From Gemmatimonas sp. (GTDB lineage Bacteria > Gemmatimonadota > Gemmatimonadetes > Gemmatimonadales > Gemmatimonadaceae), in contig NZ_JAPZSK010000005.1 of assembly GCF_027531815.1 (NCBI RefSeq), positions 186,001 through 250,000 of the forward strand: 64,000 bases of DNA. The letters run 5' to 3'. A program made the position numbers and the translations under genes. Of the stretch, positions 8,573 to 17,849 are shown one piece after another. The notes beneath the pieces were generated by a model, which did not search any database, was not told the origin of the DNA, and saw only the letters and a program-made list of their open reading frames with translations. Position 1 is the stretch's first letter. Every line of letters starts with the position of its first letter.

Positions 8573-9220
8573 TCACGCGGTGTCCTCGAAGTTGAAATGC
8601 TCGGGATCGAGCAGCGACAGCAGCTGCTGCACGATGCGTTCGGTCAGGCCCCACACGATATGCTGCTCCACGCGGTAGCCGGGGAAGCGCGCCCGCGTGC
8701 CGTTGATGGTCATCACGTGCTCGCCGCGGCTGTCCGCGTGCGCGAGAACGGCGAGCGGGACCCAGAACGTTGCGGCCACTTCCTCGTTCGGCAGGAACGT
8801 CACGTCGGCCGCCACGAGCGCCACGAACGGGCGGATGAGCAGCGGCGGCAGCACCGCATTGCGCGGAGCGAGGTCATCCAGCTGCCCCAGCCATACCCCC
8901 GCCCGCAGGTCGAGCGCCAACTCCTCCAACGCTTCACGCTGCGCCGTGACCAGCAGCGACGCATCGGTCGCCTCGTAACGGCCACCGGGAAACGCCATGT
9001 GCCCGCTCCACGGATCGCCGTCGTGGTCGGCCCGCTTGATGAAGAGCAATTCGGGCGCGCCATCGACGACCCGCAGCACCGCGGCGACGGCGGCAAGCCG
9101 CGTGTCGTCGAGCGCCGTGGCCTCCTCGGGAGCGCGAGCCGCCAGGCGCGTGGCCAAGGCAGATACCATGGGGTGCCGCAGCGCCTCGCGCAGGCGCGCG
9201 GCCGAGTCGGCGTTGTTCAC
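8573..9220 (-). CDS. Nudix hydrolase, CoA-pyrophosphatase (NudL)-like
   Basis: About 215 residues with the Nudix fold. HMAFPGGRYE leads into the helix TAQREALEELAL, matching the REUXEE part of the Nudix box. The preceding LLFIKRADHDGDPWSG context resembles NudL/NUDT7-type CoA diphosphatases, which split CoA into 4'-phosphopantetheine and 3',5'-ADP. The upstream Glu of the Nudix box is not in its canonical place, as is common in this subfamily. The start is uncertain: GTG at 9218-9220 lies 18 bp after the rhodanese stop, and an ATG at 9167-9169 is also possible. Confidence 0.82.
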   Translation of the reverse strand: MNNADSAARLREALRHPMVSALATRLAARAPEEATALDDTRLAAVAAVLRVVDGAPELLFIKRADHDGDPWSGHMAFPGGRYEATDASLLVTAQREALEELALDLRAGVWLGQLDDLAPRNAVLPPLLIRPFVALVAADVTFLPNEEVAATFWVPLAVLAHADSRGEHVMTINGTRARFPGYRVEQHIVWGLTERIVQQLLSLLDPEHFNFEDTA

Positions 9221-9237
9221 CGCCGGCAATCGCGCGG

Positions 9238-9594
9238 TCAGCCGGCGACCTCGCCGCCCGACGCCACCCAGTCGCGGAATCCGCCAGCGAGCGACGCCAC
9301 GTTGCCGTAGCCCATCTGCTGCAGCGTCACCGCGGCCAGCGCCGACCGGTTGCCGCTCGCGCACATCAGCACCACCCGCGCATCGCGCGGCACCTTGGCC
9401 TCGATCTGGCTTTCCAGCACGCCGCGCCCTATGTACTGCGCCGGTGCCGCATGCCCCAACGCCCACTCGTTCTGCTCGCGAATGTCGATGAGCGTGAGCG
9501 CCTCACCGCGGCCGAGGGCATCCTGCACCTCGCGCGCCGTGACTTCGGTGACGGCGGCCTTGGCCTCGGCGATCAGCTGCTGCGCGGTCTTCAT
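9238..9594 (-). CDS. Rhodanese-like domain protein
   Basis: A single-domain sulfurtransferase of 118 residues. The active-site loop CASGNRS carries the persulfide-forming Cys, and the helix before it (EALTLIDIREQNEW) and the tail LAGGFRDWVASGG are typical. I prefer the ATG at 9592-9594 because GGAG sits eight bases upstream. A GTG three codons earlier overlaps that ribosome site. The six-residue loop fits a sulfurtransferase acting on small donors. Cellular partner unknown. It probably leads a short operon with the Nudix and ggt genes. Confidence 0.9.
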   Translation of the reverse strand: MKTAQQLIAEAKAAVTEVTAREVQDALGRGEALTLIDIREQNEWALGHAAPAQYIGRGVLESQIEAKVPRDARVVLMCASGNRSALAAVTLQQMGYGNVASLAGGFRDWVASGGEVAG

Positions 9595-9664
9595 GGCGAA
9601 CACTCCGGAGCGGGGAAACGATGGGGCACCCTTGAAAGATAACGGAAACCGTGCTGTGCAGTGG

Positions 9665-10516
9665 TCAGCGGGTGAGCCGTTCTGCCCGCGCCAGATACGC
9701 CGCGCGCATGCGACTGGTCACCGGCCCCATGGCCCCCGTTCCCACCACATGGCTGTCGATGGACGTGATGGGCAGAACGAAGCTGGTGGCGCTGGTGATG
9801 AAGCACTCGTCAGCCGCGCGTGCCTGGTCGACCGTGAAGGCGCGCTGGACCACCGGCACCTCGGCGTCATCGGCCACCTCGAGGCACACGTGCCGGGTGA
9901 TACCGGCCAGAATGTCGTTCGACAGCGGCCGGGTGTACGCCACCCCGTCGCGCACGATCCACAGATTGCTCGAGCCGCCTTCGGTCACGAGGCCGTCTTC
10001 GTGCATCATCGCCTCGAACGCACCCGCCTGCCGCGCCGCCTGCTTGGCCAGCACCTGCGCCAGCATTGCCGTGCTCTTGATGTCGCATCGCTGCCAGCGA
10101 ATATCGGGTACCACGTGCACACGCACGCCGCTCGCATTGGGATCGTCGCTCAGGCGCTTGGGGCGCGCGAAGGCGAACACCGTGGGCGTGACCTGCTCCG
10201 GAAAGGCGAAGTCGCGTTCGGCTGCACCGCGCGTGACCTGCAGATACACCAGCCCTTCGGTGATGCCGCCCCGCGTGGCCAGCTCCTGCATGACCGCTTC
10301 GAGCTGTGCCACCGGATACGCGCTCGGCAGCGCGATCTCGCGCATGGAACGCTCGAGGCGCACGAGGTGCCGGTCGGCATCGAGCAGCCGGCCGTTGAAC
10401 ACGGCCGCCACCTCGTACACACCGTCGCCGAATAGCACGCTGCGATCGAAAATGGAGACGGTGGCGTCGGCTTCGGAGACGTACGAGCCGTTGATCCAGC
10501 AGGTGCGCAGGGACAC
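9665..10516 (-). CDS. D-amino-acid transaminase-like PLP enzyme (class IV)
   Basis: A 283-residue fold-type IV aminotransferase. Recognisable segments are FDRSVLFGDGVYE near the N-terminus, the PLP lysine in RCDIKSTAML, and EGGSSNLWIV followed by ILAGITR, which bind the cofactor phosphate. The DIKS context fits D-alanine transaminases better than IlvE or PabC. The reaction would be D-alanine + 2-oxoglutarate to pyruvate + D-glutamate, feeding peptidoglycan precursors. The frame starts at GTG (10514-10516); no earlier ATG is available before the ChrA stop. Aminodeoxychorismate lyase is the main alternative. Confidence 0.85.
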   Translation of the reverse strand: MSLRTCWINGSYVSEADATVSIFDRSVLFGDGVYEVAAVFNGRLLDADRHLVRLERSMREIALPSAYPVAQLEAVMQELATRGGITEGLVYLQVTRGAAERDFAFPEQVTPTVFAFARPKRLSDDPNASGVRVHVVPDIRWQRCDIKSTAMLAQVLAKQAARQAGAFEAMMHEDGLVTEGGSSNLWIVRDGVAYTRPLSNDILAGITRHVCLEVADDAEVPVVQRAFTVDQARAADECFITSATSFVLPITSIDSHVVGTGAMGPVTSRMRAAYLARAERLTR

Positions 10517-10535
10517 GAGGCGGAGGGGAGTGAGG

Positions 10536-11759
10536 TCAGGGAGAACCGGCGGCGCCGGTGATCAGCAGACGCGTGAGTCCGGCCAAGGCACCGCCGAAGA
10601 GTACCCACCCGGCACCAACACGCGTGCCAAGCAGCAGCAGAGTGGCCGAGACCAAGATAGCGAGCGACCACGGCGAAAGAGCGATGCCGCGTGCCATGAG
10701 CAGGACCACCCCCGCCATGAAGGCCAGCGTGACGGCATTCACGGCGTCGAGGGTGCGGCTCAGTACCGGCGACCGGCGCAGGCGCGCCACCAGTGGCGCC
10801 GTCACGGCAACACCCACGAACGCCGGCAGAAAAATCCCGGCCGTGGCCGCGGCGGCTCCAGCGTGGCCGCCCAGCAGATAGCCCACGAAGGTCGCGGCCG
10901 AGAAGACCGGCCCCGGAGTCACCTGCCCTACGGCAATCGCATCCAGCAGTTGTGCTTCCGACAGGACGCCCAGTCGCGTCACGAACTCGCCGCGCAAGAA
11001 GGTGAGCAGCACGTAGCCGCTGCCAAAGAGTACGCTGCCGATCTTCGCGAAGCTCAGAAACAGCGCCCCCGCGGAGAGCGAGGCGGTGGCTTTCACGGCG
11101 GCCGCTCCCGCGGCGGTCCACATGGCCGCGGCTCCGGTGGGCGTTACCGGCTGGGGTAGGCTCGCACTCCCCAGCCCCAGCCACGGTCCGATGGCGAACC
11201 CGGCACCCGACGCGTTGGCGCCACGCCAGGAGAGGACCGCATACAGCAGGGCCGCGACCAACGCCCCCAGCAGCAGCACCAGCTCCGACACACCCAGCAG
11301 CACCCCCACGAAGGCCAGCATCGCCAGCACCACGCCAAGCCGCGTGCGCGCGAGGCTGCCCTTGAGCCGCCAGATGGCCTGCGCGACCACGGCCAGCACC
11401 GCCGGCTGCATCCCCTGGAACAGCGCCTGCACCTCCACACGCGTCCCCAGAGCGACGTACGCCCACGCGATCCCCCAGACCAGCAGCACCGCCGGGGCGA
11501 TGAAGCAGCACCCGGCCACCACCAGTCCGGGCCACCCGGCACGACGGTAGCCCAGGTGAATCGCCAGTTCGGTGGAATTGGGGCCGGGAATGAGATTGGC
11601 CGCGCCGATGAGGTCGGCGAAGTCGTCGCGCGACAGCCACGCGCGCCGAGTGACGAGTTCGTCGTCCATGGCGGCGATGTGCGCGGCCGGACCGCCGAAC
11701 GCCGTGAGCCCCAGGCGGGTGAAGACCAACGCCACTTCGCGTACCGGAGTCATCGGCAT
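10536..11759 (-). CDS. chrA: Chromate transporter, long-chain ChrA family
   Basis: About 407 residues with two homologous halves, as in long-chain CHR proteins that expel chromate from the cytoplasm. The N-terminal half carries LTAFGGPAAHIAAMDDELV and LIGAANLIPGPNSTELA. The second half repeats the pattern (FAKIGSVLFGSGYVLLTFLRGE, AIAVGQVTPGPVFSAATFVG). About ten membrane segments are visible. Two ATGs are close together (11757-11759 and 11751-11753) and either may be used. A 96-bp gap separates it from the divergent methyltransferase gene. Confidence 0.93.
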   Translation of the reverse strand: MPMTPVREVALVFTRLGLTAFGGPAAHIAAMDDELVTRRAWLSRDDFADLIGAANLIPGPNSTELAIHLGYRRAGWPGLVVAGCCFIAPAVLLVWGIAWAYVALGTRVEVQALFQGMQPAVLAVVAQAIWRLKGSLARTRLGVVLAMLAFVGVLLGVSELVLLLGALVAALLYAVLSWRGANASGAGFAIGPWLGLGSASLPQPVTPTGAAAMWTAAGAAAVKATASLSAGALFLSFAKIGSVLFGSGYVLLTFLRGEFVTRLGVLSEAQLLDAIAVGQVTPGPVFSAATFVGYLLGGHAGAAAATAGIFLPAFVGVAVTAPLVARLRRSPVLSRTLDAVNAVTLAFMAGVVLLMARGIALSPWSLAILVSATLLLLGTRVGAGWVLFGGALAGLTRLLITGAAGSP

Positions 11760-11855
11760 GGCGCAAAAGATGGCGCGTCGGCCCCTGCGTTGGAATGCAC
11801 ACGCGCGCACGATTCGGGTGACACAACGTGCGCGCGTCGGTGACATCGTGCCGCC

Positions 11856-14800
11856 GTGCTCACTCTCCGCTCTGCTGCCCGACTGCTCGCGCGTGCCGAC
11901 ACGCGCCCCGATGGTGCACTCAACCCGTTCACGCCGCTGCGCGCAATCGGCCAGGTGCTGGGCTTCGGCCCTGCGGCACCCGTCGATGCCGCCAACAGGC
12001 GCGCCCTCGGCATCGCCCCCCTCACCCGGCGCGCCGAACTGGCGGTGGGCGCGGGAACCCTGCGCCTCCTGCTCGCCGACCTCGCGGCGCCACTGGCAGA
12101 CACCCTCCCCATCGACGACGCCCGGGAGCGTACCCGACGACTGGCCGCCTCGCTCTGCCGGTCCGCCCCCGATCGCCTCTGGTGCCTGCTCACCGTCGAC
12201 CGGCGAGCCGATGGCACCACCCTCTGCCTCGCCATCGCCTCCCCGGGCCAGGGTACCACCCGCGTGGCCGCGCTCCGCGTCGAGTGCACCCGCGTGCTCG
12301 ACTCCGATGCGGAAACGCTGCGCACCCTCGCCGCGGTCGGTGAGCCCGATGATCTGCTGCGACACGCCCGCTTTGCCGACATCCTGCAGCGTGACGCACT
12401 CGGCGGACGATTCTACCGCGCCCTCGAGCAGGCGGTCGATACCCTCGCGCTGTCGCTGCACGCGCCCCACTCCACGCGCGGCCCCGCCGCAACTGCCGCG
12501 ACCACACCCGCCCACCAGCGCGCCCCCTCGCGCGAGGAACGGCGCGAACTCGCCCTGCTCTGCGCATCACGATGCCTGTTCCTCGCGTTCCTCGAAGCGA
12601 AGGGATGGCTCGATCAGCGGCGCGACTTCTTGCTCACGGAAACGGTCAAGCAGCTGGAAACCGGCGGGCGCCTCCATGATCGCCTGCTCCGCCCCCTCTT
12701 CTTCGGTACCCTCAACACCCCGGCCCGCCAACGCGCGGCCGCCGCGCGCGCCTTCGGTGCCGTTCCCTTCCTCAACGGCGGACTCTTCTCCCCGACCGCA
12801 CTCGAACGGCGGTGGCACCGCTGGCGCTTTTCCGACGATGCCGTCACCCATCTCGTCGTCGCCGTCATCGACCGGCACCGCTTCACGGCGCACGAAGACT
12901 CCGCGCAATGGTCCGAAGCCGCCGTCGACCCTGAAATGCTCGGGCGCGCCTTCGAGGGACTCATGGCCAGCAGCGAGCGACGACGCTCCGGATCGTACTA
13001 CACGCCCCCTGCGCTGGTCGGCCACACCGTCCACGCCGCGCTCACCACGCTCTTCCCCGATATCCCCGAGGCACTCACCCTCGCTGGCGAGACTGCCGCA
13101 GCCGACAGCACGGTCGTTTCCCCCGAGCAACGTGACGCGCTGCGCGCCCGCATCGAGGCGCTGCGGGTGATCGATCCCGCCTGTGGCTCCGGCGCCTTCC
13201 TCGTCCATCTCCTCGAACAGCTCGACGCCCTCCTCGCACGCCTCGGAGACCCGCGCGACACCCACATCCGCCGCCGAGACCTGCTCGCCCGCTCCATCTT
13301 CGGCGTCGACCGCCAACCCATGGCGGTCTGGCTCTGCGAGCTGCGCCTCTGGCTCTCCGTGATCATCGAATGCCCGGCCACACACCCCGACCGCATTCCA
13401 CCACTCCCCAATCTCGATCACCACATCCGCGTGGGCGATTCGCTCACCGGCGGAAGCTTCCAGTTCGCGGCGCCCAGCGCCCGCACCCTCGCCCGCCTGC
13501 GCGAGCGCTACGCACGCGCCGCCGGCGCCCGCAAGCACCGCCTCGCCGACACCCTCGACCGCGAGGAACGCCGGCGCGCCGTCAGGGAACTTGCCCGCCG
13601 CCGGGAGGCGCTGCAGCACGAACGTCGCACGCTGCTCACCGTGCTGCGCGGTCGCGATCTGTTTGGCGACCGCCGACGCCCGCAACGCGCCGAACGCCTG
13701 CGCCTCGACACGCTGCGCCAACACGCACGCGAACTGGCCGCGGAAACGCAACGACTGCACCTCGGCGCCGCCCTCCCCTTCCGCTTCGCCTCCGTGTTCG
13801 CCGATGTGGCCGCCCACAACGGCTTTTCGCTGGTCGTCGGCAACCCGCCGTGGGTACGCCCGCACGCGCTGGCCGCCAGCGAACGCCAGTGGCTGCGCCA
13901 CGAGTTTCGCGTCATGCGCGCCGCCACCTGGCACGCCGGCGCCACTCGCGCCGGAGCCGGTGCCGGCTTCGGCGCCCAGGCCGATCTCGCCGCCGCCTTC
14001 GTCGAACGCAGCGTGCACCTGCTCGCCCCACACGGTGTGCTCGCCCTGCTCGTTCCGGCCAAGCTCTGGCGCACGCTCTCCGGCGGAGGCGTCCGACGCC
14101 TCCTCCTCGAGGAAACGCAGCTGTGCCTCGTGCACGACTGGAGCCAGGCGCCCGCGCTCTTCGATGCGGCCACCTACCCGTCGCTCGTGGTGGCGCGACG
14201 CAAGGACGCCACCCCCGCCCGCCACGGAAGTCGCCGCACCCCCACCACCAGCCGCCACACACCACATCCCCACGCGGCCACGCCGTACACCGCCGCGCCC
14301 CATGCCACGCCGCCCCTCGTCCGCTGCGCCGTGACCACGCATCGCACGCGCTGGTTCGACCGCAGCGCCGAAACGCTCTCACTCCAAGGCGACCACGGCG
14401 CACCCTGGCTGCTGCTCCCACCTGCCGCCCACGCCGCATTCGAGCAGCTCCGCGCCGCCGGACCCGCGCTCGCCACCACGCCACTCGGCCGCCCACTCCT
14501 CGGCGTCAAATGCGGCTGCAACGCCGCCTTCGTGGTGCACGCCACTGAACACCACGACGATGGCGCAACCGTCACGGCACTCTCCGGCCCCGCGCGACAG
14601 GCCGTCATCGAGCGCACCCTCCTGCGCCCCGCACTCCGCGGCGACAGCATCGGCCTCGCCGCCGCACACGATGCCGCGCGGGGCGACACACCCGCCCCAC
14701 AGGACCTGCGCGTCCTCTGGACACACGGCCACGATGGACGTCCACTCAAGACCCTGCCCCCCGCCGCCACCCGCTGGCTCGCCCAATGGCGCCCCACCCT

Positions 14801-15299
14801 GCAGGCGCGCCGCGATGCACGACGCACCCACCCGTGGTGGACGCTCTTCCGCACCGAAGCCGCCCGCACCGATCGCCCACGACTCGTCTGGGCCGACATC
14901 GCACGCAGCATGCGCAGCACCGTGCTCCCCGCCGGCGATCCCACCGTCCCGCTCAACAGCTGCTACGTCATGCGACTCCCCACGCTCGCCGACAGCTACG
15001 CCCTCCACGCTCTCCTCTCCTCCTCCATCGCCAACGCCTGGCTCGGCGCACTCGCCGAACCCGCGCGCGGTGGATTCAAACGATTCCTCGGCTGGACCGT
15101 TGCCGCACTCCCCGTGCCCGCCGACTGGAATCGCGCCGTGCAACTGCTCCACCCCCTGGGGGAACAGCTGCTGCATCAGGAGCAGCAGGCACACGGTGCG
15201 CCCATCAATAGCGCCACGCTCGACGCCACCGTGCTGCAAGCCTACCAGCTGGCCCCCACCCTGCTCGCGCCACTGCTGGAGTGGCACCACCATGACTGA
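11856..15299 (+). CDS. Eco57I-like N6-adenine DNA methyltransferase (DrmMI/PglX-like)
   Basis: A 1147-residue protein that should transfer methyl from S-adenosylmethionine to adenine N6 in DNA. The N-terminal 350 residues are helical and of unknown role. SAM motif I is DPACGSGAF (440-448), the catalytic motif IV is NPPW (663-666), and the linker SYYTPPALV before motif I is typical of Eco57I/TaqI-type enzymes. The C-terminal region (about 880-1120) resembles a target-recognition domain: PLNSCYVMRLPTL, then GGFKRFLGWTVAALPVP. No nuclease motif (PD-ExK, HNH or PLD) was seen. The start is GTG at 11856-11858, without an obvious ribosome site. The stop overlaps the helicase start by eight bases, so the two proteins are translationally coupled. 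Confidence 0.88.
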   Translation: MLTLRSAARLLARADTRPDGALNPFTPLRAIGQVLGFGPAAPVDAANRRALGIAPLTRRAELAVGAGTLRLLLADLAAPLADTLPIDDARERTRRLAASLCRSAPDRLWCLLTVDRRADGTTLCLAIASPGQGTTRVAALRVECTRVLDSDAETLRTLAAVGEPDDLLRHARFADILQRDALGGRFYRALEQAVDTLALSLHAPHSTRGPAATAATTPAHQRAPSREERRELALLCASRCLFLAFLEAKGWLDQRRDFLLTETVKQLETGGRLHDRLLRPLFFGTLNTPARQRAAAARAFGAVPFLNGGLFSPTALERRWHRWRFSDDAVTHLVVAVIDRHRFTAHEDSAQWSEAAVDPEMLGRAFEGLMASSERRRSGSYYTPPALVGHTVHAALTTLFPDIPEALTLAGETAAADSTVVSPEQRDALRARIEALRVIDPACGSGAFLVHLLEQLDALLARLGDPRDTHIRRRDLLARSIFGVDRQPMAVWLCELRLWLSVIIECPATHPDRIPPLPNLDHHIRVGDSLTGGSFQFAAPSARTLARLRERYARAAGARKHRLADTLDREERRRAVRELARRREALQHERRTLLTVLRGRDLFGDRRRPQRAERLRLDTLRQHARELAAETQRLHLGAALPFRFASVFADVAAHNGFSLVVGNPPWVRPHALAASERQWLRHEFRVMRAATWHAGATRAGAGAGFGAQADLAAAFVERSVHLLAPHGVLALLVPAKLWRTLSGGGVRRLLLEETQLCLVHDWSQAPALFDAATYPSLVVARRKDATPARHGSRRTPTTSRHTPHPHAATPYTAAPHATPPLVRCAVTTHRTRWFDRSAETLSLQGDHGAPWLLLPPAAHAAFEQLRAAGPALATTPLGRPLLGVKCGCNAAFVVHATEHHDDGATVTALSGPARQAVIERTLLRPALRGDSIGLAAAHDAARGDTPAPQDLRVLWTHGHDGRPLKTLPPAATRWLAQWRPTLQARRDARRTHPWWTLFRTEAARTDRPRLVWADIARSMRSTVLPAGDPTVPLNSCYVMRLPTLADSYALHALLSSSIANAWLGALAEPARGGFKRFLGWTVAALPVPADWNRAVQLLHPLGEQLLHQEQQAHGAPINSATLDATVLQAYQLAPTLLAPLLEWHHHD

Positions 15300-17841
15300 C
15301 CGCCTGCGCACCGTCCGCCACCGCTTCGCCACCGCCCTGCTGCCGCCGCTCCCCCCCGAAGCGCTCGGCGACGTGCGCCTGCTGCCCCACCAGCGCCACG
15401 CCGCCGCACGGCTGCTCGCCATGCTCGAGCGCCACCGCGGTGCCCTGCTCGCCGATGCCGTCGGGCTCGGCAAGACCTTCACGGCACTTGCGGTGGCACG
15501 GCAGTACGCACACACCACCATCATCGCCCCCGCCACGCTCGTAACCATGTGGCAGGCCGCACTGCTACGCAGCCGGCAAGCCGCCATCACCGTGCATTCG
15601 CTGCACCAGGCCTCGGTGAAACCACTCCCCGCCTTCGCCGATCGGGCCACGGCATCGTCGGCACACCACCGGCGCGTGCTCGTCATCATCGACGAAGCCC
15701 ACGCACTACGCAATGAGCAGACCACCCGCTACCGACATGTCGCACAGGCTGTCACGGGCTGCGATGTGCTGCTCCTCAGCGCCACACCACTCCACAATCG
15801 GACGCGCGACCTCGAAGCACTCTTTGCGCTCTTCCGCGGTCATCACGCCACCCCGCTTCCCCGTCACCTGCTCGCCACCCTCATCGTGCGACGTGATCGC
15901 CTTCACGAGACGCCCGGGCACGGTAGCACGACGGGTGGCGGGGCAGGCGGGGAGAGCCCGACGAGTGGACCGCGCGCCGCACCGCCGCCACAACGCATCC
16001 ACCCCCCACACACGATCGCCCAACACCCCGGCACCCTCGATCGCCTGCTGGAACTCCCCGCCCCACTTCCCGCACGCCACGGCGCCGCCAGTGGCGCCCT
16101 CATCAGGCTGGGGCTGCTCCGCGCCTGGTGCTCCAGCGACGCCGCACTCACCCATGCCATCACCCGGCGACTGCAGCGCGCCGCAGCGCTCCGCTCAGCC
16201 CTCGATGCGGGACGACATCCCACCGCCCAGGAGCTCGCCAGCTGGCTCGTAGGCGATGAGGCCACCGACATGCAGCTCGGCTTTCCCGAACTGCTCGTCG
16301 AACACGCACTCGACCCCCCGCACGCACCCCAGCCGATGATCGAGGTGCTCGAGCGCCACACCACCGCGCTGCGCGCCCTGCGCGATCATCACCGCGCAAC
16401 CGCCCGCGCCGACCGGCTGCGGGCCGCGTACGTCCGGCACGTATGCCAAGGCCACAGCGAGGTGCCCGTCGTAGCCTTCTCCCAACACACCCGCACCGTG
16501 GAGGCGCTGTTTCGCGCCCTCGCCGACATTGCCGGCGTGGGACTGCTCACCAGCCGGCAGGCGCGCATCGCCAGCGGGCCGGTCACGCGCACCGCGCTGC
16601 TGGAAGCCTTCGCCCCGCGCGCCCACGGCCGCCCGCCGCCCCCCACCCACCAGCGTGTCACCCTGCTGCTCGCCACGGATCTCATCGCCGAAGGTGTGAA
16701 CCTGCAGGATGCCGGAGTCGTGCTACACCTCGATCTGCCGTGGACCCATGCGCTGCGCACCCAGCGCAGCGGACGCGTGCTGCGGCTGGGGTCCCCGCAT
16801 GCCGTTGTCCACGAGTATCGCCTGCGTTGCGCACGGCACATCCGACAGCACCTGCGCATCGAGGAGCGCGTGGCACACAAGGCCGCACTCGCCGCACGGC
16901 TCGTTGGCAGCACCGCCCGCCGCTCGGCACCCGACCGCAACACCCGCTGGCTCGAACTCCTCGCCACATGGATGCCACCGTCCACCAACGGAGACCACGA
17001 CCTGCCACACGCACGCCCGGTGAGATGGGCGAGGTGGCGCGCCGCCCCGCGCTCACTGCACGGCGCACTCGTGCTGCTGCACACGACCCACGGGCCGCTG
17101 GCGCTCGCCGTCGTGTTGCACCCGCAGCGCGCCTGGGTGTCGGCACGCCCCGATGCCCTGCTCGCCGTCGCAGAAGGGCACTGGCCACCACGATGCCGGC
17201 GACCACCGTCTCCACCGCCGGTCGGCGCGCGCTCGCATCAGGTGACGTACGCCGAACCGGACGTGCCGTGGCCCGCGGTACGCCGACGCATCGCCCGCGC
17301 CGTGCAACGCTGGCTAGCCCACGAACGACAGCGTCGGCTCAGCGGCCTGGCAACGGACGCCACCGATCAGCGGCCAGCCAATCATCGGCTGGCGGGCGTC
17401 GAGAAGCACAGTACCGAGCAACAGCTGACCCTGCACTGGCTGCGTTCCCTGCTGCAGAGCTGGAGCGCCGTCGAGCGCCAGCGTTGGGCGGCAGAGATCG
17501 CCGCGGCGCGAAGGTGTATTGCCGCAGCCACCGGCGCTGGATGCGAACCGGCCTTGCGACGCTGGCGCGCCGGCGCAGCCGCTCACGGTGAAGCCGCTCA
17601 CGGTGAAGCCGTGCGCGCGTGGCGCACCTTTCCGGAACTCGTGCGCACCTCCGAGCACGGCCGCAGCCCGGGGCGGGCTCTTGAGGGCGGAGGTGCGCAC
17701 GTCGACGCGTGCGTGGTGGTGCTGCCGCGGCCGGTCGCCGAGGGGGATGCGCCGAGGCGCCAGCCCCTGAGCGCCGGTGCTCCCCACCGGAGTGCTCGCT
17801 CCCGGGCCACCGGCGCTGATGAGCGGGGCCTCAGCGGTTAG
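15292..17841 (+). CDS. SNF2/DEAD-like helicase partner of the methyltransferase (DrmD-like)
   Basis: An 849-residue superfamily 2 ATPase. Motif I is GLGKT (58-62), motif II DEAH (134-137) and motif III SATP (163-166). The C-terminal RecA domain has TDLIAEGVNLQDAG (from about 462) and the arginine-finger region QRSGRVLRLG (from 491), a SNF2/RapA-like arrangement. A low-complexity Gly/Pro/His linker lies around 205-250. The last 250 residues are unrecognised and Arg/His/Ala-rich, with a small duplicated AHGEA unit (bases 17579-17611). ATG at 15292 sits inside the methyltransferase stop. It probably translocates on or remodels DNA for the modification or defence function of the pair. No nuclease domain seen. 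Confidence 0.87.
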   Translation: MTDRLRTVRHRFATALLPPLPPEALGDVRLLPHQRHAAARLLAMLERHRGALLADAVGLGKTFTALAVARQYAHTTIIAPATLVTMWQAALLRSRQAAITVHSLHQASVKPLPAFADRATASSAHHRRVLVIIDEAHALRNEQTTRYRHVAQAVTGCDVLLLSATPLHNRTRDLEALFALFRGHHATPLPRHLLATLIVRRDRLHETPGHGSTTGGGAGGESPTSGPRAAPPPQRIHPPHTIAQHPGTLDRLLELPAPLPARHGAASGALIRLGLLRAWCSSDAALTHAITRRLQRAAALRSALDAGRHPTAQELASWLVGDEATDMQLGFPELLVEHALDPPHAPQPMIEVLERHTTALRALRDHHRATARADRLRAAYVRHVCQGHSEVPVVAFSQHTRTVEALFRALADIAGVGLLTSRQARIASGPVTRTALLEAFAPRAHGRPPPPTHQRVTLLLATDLIAEGVNLQDAGVVLHLDLPWTHALRTQRSGRVLRLGSPHAVVHEYRLRCARHIRQHLRIEERVAHKAALAARLVGSTARRSAPDRNTRWLELLATWMPPSTNGDHDLPHARPVRWARWRAAPRSLHGALVLLHTTHGPLALAVVLHPQRAWVSARPDALLAVAEGHWPPRCRRPPSPPPVGARSHQVTYAEPDVPWPAVRRRIARAVQRWLAHERQRRLSGLATDATDQRPANHRLAGVEKHSTEQQLTLHWLRSLLQSWSAVERQRWAAEIAAARRCIAAATGAGCEPALRRWRAGAAAHGEAAHGEAVRAWRTFPELVRTSEHGRSPGRALEGGGAHVDACVVVLPRPVAEGDAPRRQPLSAGAPHRSARSRATGADERGLSG

Positions 17842-17849
17842 AGTTGGGG

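Noticed and set aside
10150-11826. A 558-codon minus-strand frame across chrA
   Set aside because: It is out of frame with both chrA and the transaminase, which have clear family motifs. Its translation is low complexity.
14560-15291. An upstream extension of the helicase frame through the methyltransferase gene
   Set aside because: It is Pro/Arg/His-rich shadow sequence. Helicase homology begins shortly after ATG 15292.
17579-17611. A 15-bp tandem duplication at the helicase end
   Set aside because: It is just two copies encoding AHGEA in a low-complexity tail. It is noted in the gene entry and not treated as an element.
11856-17841. The methyltransferase-helicase pair as a classical type I or type III restriction system
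   Set aside because: There is no HsdS-like protein, no HsdR or Res nuclease motif, and the helicase is SNF2-like without a PD-ExK domain visible.
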